DNA of 64,000 bases from Psychrobacillus psychrodurans. Its GTDB lineage: Bacteria > Bacillota > Bacilli > Bacillales_A > Planococcaceae. The stretch is taken from NCBI RefSeq assembly GCF_027563345.1, contig NZ_JAMKBK010000001.1; one strand, written 5' to 3'. Every line of letters starts with the position of its first letter. Within the stretch, counting starts at the first letter, position 1. The notes under the pieces were generated by a model, which was given only the letters and a program-made list of their open reading frames with translations, was not told the DNA's origin and searched no databases. Position numbers and translations under genes: made by a program. This document shows, in pieces, positions 60,723-64,000 of the stretch.

Positions 60723-62336
60723 CTATAGAAATTTCTTGAAAATCTTCTGAACTACACTTGGTTCTTTAAATGGATCATTGAAACTTCTATCGTCCATCCA
60801 GTGTATATCGAAGGTGCCTTCTAGTACCCATTTTTCAATATCAAGATGCCCTTTAGGATTCACGATAACAATATCTAGACCTAAATGGTGCATCATACAT
60901 AAGGCGTTGGCATCAGTTCTTGAAAGTTCAGGACCATTCTCCTCGTTATAAATAAATATTGTTGGAACAAATTGAGGGTAATCAAATGTTTGTAAAAGAC
61001 GAATAACAAAATCAGGTAATACCATGGATTGTGCAAATGCGTATAATTGGAGGTCCTCCAATGTTTCATTGGACTGGCGAATAAGTATTGGTTCGCTTAC
61101 GTGTTTGGCGATTGTCTCCCCGATAACAGTTTGCGTGCCTAAAGGGAGTTTATCATATGTCCACCAATTTGCAGCTTTCATTTTTTCGGGATCTAGCATA
61201 CCATCTGCTTTTAATGCATCTCGGTAATGGAATAGCTGATTCGTTTTTTGCTCCTTCGTGAAAGGGAATTGGCGAATTACTTGTGTGTCATCTCGCTCTG
61301 TTAACGAATGAACGTTATTCCAAAACCGTTTTCTATTTTTGTCTATACCTAACAGTTTTGCGAAGACTACAGGAATTGTTACCTGTCGGTTGCTAACCTG
61401 GAAGTGAGGACGAATCATTGCTCTTTCTTTAGAAATCAAGAAAGCTTCATCTTCTGTAGTTTTCAAACGGATTGAGTTAATGGAATACGCTTTAAATTGA
61501 AAAGGTTTATAAAGTCCTGAATCTTCATGATGTAAAAGCTCGTTAATTTCTTGGGTTGCTTTAAATGCTACAGTACCTGCAATTTTTGGCATCTCATCTG
61601 GGAGCGGTTTTATATCTTGAGAAACCTTAGGGAAACGGAAACTAAGGTCATCCGCGATTGCCAGTAGGCTTTTGGGCCATGATTCATCACTTGGATTGAA
61701 AATAACTACATGGAGACCGAAATCAGCTAAGTATGTAAGAAACCATTTTTCGCTAGGAGTTGCACTGCCGTACCAAAGAAATGCAGGAAGACCTTGTTCG
61801 AAATCTATTTTCTCTAACACTGGTTCTACATGATTGAAAATCCACTTTACAAGATCAGTAGTAATACGGCGAAATTCATGATGAAGTGTGCCTTCTGTGT
61901 AGCTGTTTTGTAACTTCTTTAGTAAATCTATTAGGACAGTTCTAATTCGTCTATTTAGACCCAAATCTTTCAAATTTGGCAATAATGAGTATCCATCAAG
62001 AAAGGCAACCATTCGATTTGGAGAAAGTCCTTTTTCTTTCCTATGCGTATCAAAGAGTTGGTTGAGTGCTCGTAATTTCTCGGCAGAAATTCCTTTGTTA
62101 AGTACCCCAGTCAGTATGCTTAGTTTTCCTGAGGATTCATTAACTTGTGTATGCAGAATTGAGAAATATTCATCTTCATCTAAGGACATGCCAATATACT
62201 GGCAAACTAATTGAGGATATTTTAAGTTCTCTCCGTCTAATGTTACTTGAGAAGGATCTCCTAAAGAATCTTTCAACCATAATCCGATATTAGATGAATC
62301 CCACGACTTCATCCTGATGGGATTTAAATTAACCAT
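60723..62336 (-). CDS. YceG-like protein of the Bacillus ter module
   Basis: 537 residues, soluble. Its position between TelA- and HAD/StiP-like genes and its length match YceG of B. subtilis (yceCDEFGHI cluster). Visible stretches include LPAFLWYGSATPSEKWFLTY near 197, ISKERAMIRPHFQVSNRQVT then IPVVFAKLLGIDKNRKRFW near 300-340, and a C-terminal VLPDFVIRLLQTFDYPQFVP region with NPKGHLDIEKWVLEGTFDIH. No catalytic motif recognised. AGGAGGG precedes the ATG. Possible scaffold or nucleotide-related role is unknown. Confidence 0.85.
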   Translation of the reverse strand: MVNLNPIRMKSWDSSNIGLWLKDSLGDPSQVTLDGENLKYPQLVCQYIGMSLDEDEYFSILHTQVNESSGKLSILTGVLNKGISAEKLRALNQLFDTHRKEKGLSPNRMVAFLDGYSLLPNLKDLGLNRRIRTVLIDLLKKLQNSYTEGTLHHEFRRITTDLVKWIFNHVEPVLEKIDFEQGLPAFLWYGSATPSEKWFLTYLADFGLHVVIFNPSDESWPKSLLAIADDLSFRFPKVSQDIKPLPDEMPKIAGTVAFKATQEINELLHHEDSGLYKPFQFKAYSINSIRLKTTEDEAFLISKERAMIRPHFQVSNRQVTIPVVFAKLLGIDKNRKRFWNNVHSLTERDDTQVIRQFPFTKEQKTNQLFHYRDALKADGMLDPEKMKAANWWTYDKLPLGTQTVIGETIAKHVSEPILIRQSNETLEDLQLYAFAQSMVLPDFVIRLLQTFDYPQFVPTIFIYNEENGPELSRTDANALCMMHHLGLDIVIVNPKGHLDIEKWVLEGTFDIHWMDDRSFNDPFKEPSVVQKIFKKFL

Positions 62337-62361
62337 GGGCTTTCCCTCCTATTCATACATA

Positions 62362-63168
62362 TTATAACAAATAATCGTTCACCTTTTTTAATATTTCTTC
62401 TCCTGCTAATACACCTGTTTGGGTTGTAATAGATACGTGAGGAGGAAGATGTACGCCTTTATGATTTGCTTCACCATGGGAAGGGATAAAACCATGAGTG
62501 GCACTTATAACCATATCGAAGTCGAGCATGGAATCCCCAGCGGCTATGACCGTATTTGCAGCAATTCGCTCTGCTACAAATTGGAGTGCAGCCGATTTGT
62601 TTATGCAAGTTGGCATGATATATACCTTTCGCCCTTGGTGGGAAAGAGAGAAGCCTTGCTGATAAAAGATTTGAGAAAGATTTTCAAAATCCTCGACTGA
62701 AAATGCATGTTCATCAATAATTAGATATACAAACCATGATTCTGCTTGCATAACGTTAAGGACAAATTTGTTTTTTATATATGCATCCAGCTGAGGGAGT
62801 ACATGTTCTATGGAGGTGCGATTCTGCTGCATTTGTGCGATTACTTTATCTGACCATTCTGCAAGCGGTTCGCCGTCCTGCAAAATAACAGCACCATTTG
62901 ATACAACTGCATATTTTGGTTTTTCTACTGTATGATATAAACCTGTAATTCGATTGTATTGTTCAGCTGTTCTAGTTGTTACGGGCAAAAAGGTTGTAGA
63001 GGAGGCTATATGTTGAAACAACTGTAGACTTTTAATGGTCATAAATGCAGTTGGTTTTTCATCGACCCATTCTACAGCTACAAAATCTTCATTGCTAACT
63101 TCTTGTCCTCTTGAATTTTTACTATATATAAGTGTTCGATCTAAATCACTAGCAAATAGGATTGTCAT
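62362..63168 (-). CDS. HAD-superfamily phosphatase-like protein of the ter module
   Basis: 268 residues. HAD motif I is FASDLDRTLIY (DxDxT) at residues 5-15, motif II-like TRTAEQY near 64, and motif IV GDSMLDFDMVI near 212. A cap-like middle segment lies at about 90-190. In ter-associated biosynthetic modules a HAD enzyme occurs with a phosphoribosyltransferase-like protein and is thought to make or process a small nucleotide-like molecule; that role is inference. Its ATG overlaps the stop of the upstream gene by four bases (ATGA). Confidence 0.88.
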   Translation of the reverse strand: MTILFASDLDRTLIYSKNSRGQEVSNEDFVAVEWVDEKPTAFMTIKSLQLFQHIASSTTFLPVTTRTAEQYNRITGLYHTVEKPKYAVVSNGAVILQDGEPLAEWSDKVIAQMQQNRTSIEHVLPQLDAYIKNKFVLNVMQAESWFVYLIIDEHAFSVEDFENLSQIFYQQGFSLSHQGRKVYIMPTCINKSAALQFVAERIAANTVIAAGDSMLDFDMVISATHGFIPSHGEANHKGVHLPPHVSITTQTGVLAGEEILKKVNDYLL

Positions 63169-64000
63169 ATTCGATCCTCCGATTCTATCAACCCGATGGC
63201 AAGGTAAAAGAGCCCTGGTACAATTTCAGTTGGAATATTTTTTTCCTTACATAAGAGGAGAATATGACGTAGGGATGGGTGTTTATCATCACTAAGTAAT
63301 ATTTTAAAAGGCTTTCTCCTTAACAGCACTCTAGTCGTTTCTCCAACACTTGGCTTTACTTTACTAATATCAGCATTCTTATAGAACTTACTGGCAATGG
63401 ACTCCACTTCCTGCATGCCTTTCCAAGTCCGTATGTTTGTGATTGGAAAATTTTTTATAAGTTCAGTTATGATTGGTTCCTGTTCTTGGAATCGACTGGA
63501 TATATTTTCGATAAATTCGTTGGATACATCCATTTCCTCAAGATCAACGTAATACTTAGCTCCGTGGTAATCATCTACATCTTGAAAGGCATTATTCAAT
63601 ACAGTTCGACTAACTAATCCTGAGACCGTTGAGTTCAAGCAAGCGTTCGGAATAAGAAAGTCTTCTCTTGTTGCAAATAATGTGGCACATTCGCCTGGAT
63701 CGGTTAAAACGGCGAGGTCATCATTTAAGTTAAGGTTGTATGCTGCATTTAACTTTTGAATGGACTTAGTTAACTCGTTTTGTATAGCACCTTTTCCAGT
63801 CCACCCATCAACGAATTGAATATGGCTTTTCGGATATTGCTCTCTAATAGTTCGGACAGCCTTCTCATCGATTCCTTTTCCTCTTAGTATAGATATACTA
63901 AAGTGTGGCCATTTAAGTTTCATAAATTTTTCTGCGTATCGCTTCATTAATATCCCGATTGGGCTTCCTGCTCTTGCGAGTGAAACGATCACGACGTCAT
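63165..64000 (-). CDS. StiP-like phosphoribosyltransferase/PELOTA-type protein of the ter module (5' end outside window)
   Basis: At least 278 codons, open to the window edge in frame (…DVVIVSLARAGSPIGILMKR), so the N-terminus is missing; relatives are roughly 350-380 residues. The stretch VDGWTGKGAIQNELTKSI near residue 62 of the visible part resembles a phosphoribosyltransferase PRPP loop, and the end (KPFKILLSDDKHPSLRHILL then LCKEKNIPTEIVPGLFY) a PELOTA-like RNA-binding fold. Named StiP/DUF2983 in ter clusters. Coupled to the HAD gene by ATGA overlap. First visible gene of the operon; its promoter is outside. Confidence 0.8.
   Translation of the reverse strand, partial: DVVIVSLARAGSPIGILMKRYAEKFMKLKWPHFSISILRGKGIDEKAVRTIREQYPKSHIQFVDGWTGKGAIQNELTKSIQKLNAAYNLNLNDDLAVLTDPGECATLFATREDFLIPNACLNSTVSGLVSRTVLNNAFQDVDDYHGAKYYVDLEEMDVSNEFIENISSRFQEQEPIITELIKNFPITNIRTWKGMQEVESIASKFYKNADISKVKPSVGETTRVLLRRKPFKILLSDDKHPSLRHILLLCKEKNIPTEIVPGLFYLAIGLIESEDRI

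Noticed and set aside
60355..60750. 131-codon plus-strand frame
   Set aside because: Antisense shadow of telA, Ser/Cys-rich and without a ribosome site.

Overview
The window is AT-rich bacterial DNA from a low-GC, endospore-forming member of the Bacillales. The spore-protein gene tlp (35399-35632), the adjacent yqhH and yqhG pair, a YoxD-like reductase, a CYP152-type P450 and a Bacillus-type tellurite-resistance module support this. The gene mix and the GC-richer intergenic repeats suggest a Psychrobacillus/Sporosarcina/Lysinibacillus-like (Planococcaceae/Caryophanaceae) chromosome, but that is inference. No prophage or CRISPR array was seen. The only clear mobile DNA is the 3' tail of a group II intron at the left edge.

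Layout. 1-7364: intron tail, then an unusual peptide-type ABC transporter. It has a fused two-domain ATPase on the minus strand and, divergently, two permeases with long N-terminal extensions and a lipoprotein whose family-5 binding fold looks circularly permuted. 7392-13926: repeats, a GntR/FCD regulator, a decayed gene, twin palindromic operators and a membrane protein/Tat protein/GMC dehydrogenase operon, then a VWA lipoprotein. 14028-19228: OYE-type oxidoreductase, an SDR remnant, a YoxD-like SDR, a PAS-GGDEF-EAL protein and a 57-residue protein. 19319-32661: a xylose/xyloside locus with GH43 xylosidase, XylR, sugar ABC importer without its own ATPase, DUF624 protein, XylA, XylB, aldo/keto reductase, Gfo/Idh/MocA dehydrogenase and mutarotase. 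XylR-type dyads and a perfect cre match lie at its promoters. 32713-35632: aldo/keto reductase, radical SAM protein, acidic protein, tlp. 35683-36374: five-tRNA operon (Ser, fMet, Asp, Phe, Gly).

36616-45491: YqhH/YqhG, guanine deaminase, a YdaT-like stress protein with a sigma-B-type promoter, a DUF2238 membrane protein, a LysM-3D cell-wall protein, a coiled-coil protein next to a 71-residue protein resembling its C-terminal domain, and a SIMPL protein. 45594-48240: a BMP-family lipoprotein followed at 19 bp by a chemoreceptor. 48887-54214: aldehyde dehydrogenase and a YkoGHI-like two-component/PepSY group. 54501-58825: nucleoside transporter, CYP152 P450, a 57-residue protein and a stress-type SDR. 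59025-64000: TerD, TelA, YceG-like, HAD and StiP-like genes, the last cut by the window edge.

Functionally the window joins nutrient uptake (peptide-type substrate, xylose, nucleosides), pentose catabolism, sensing (chemoreceptor, c-di-GMP enzyme, two-component system) and envelope or metal stress. A family of 150-230 bp intergenic repeats in both orientations, partly as head-to-head pairs, is scattered through it. The most distinctive observation is the apparent circular permutation of the binding protein at 5491-7302.
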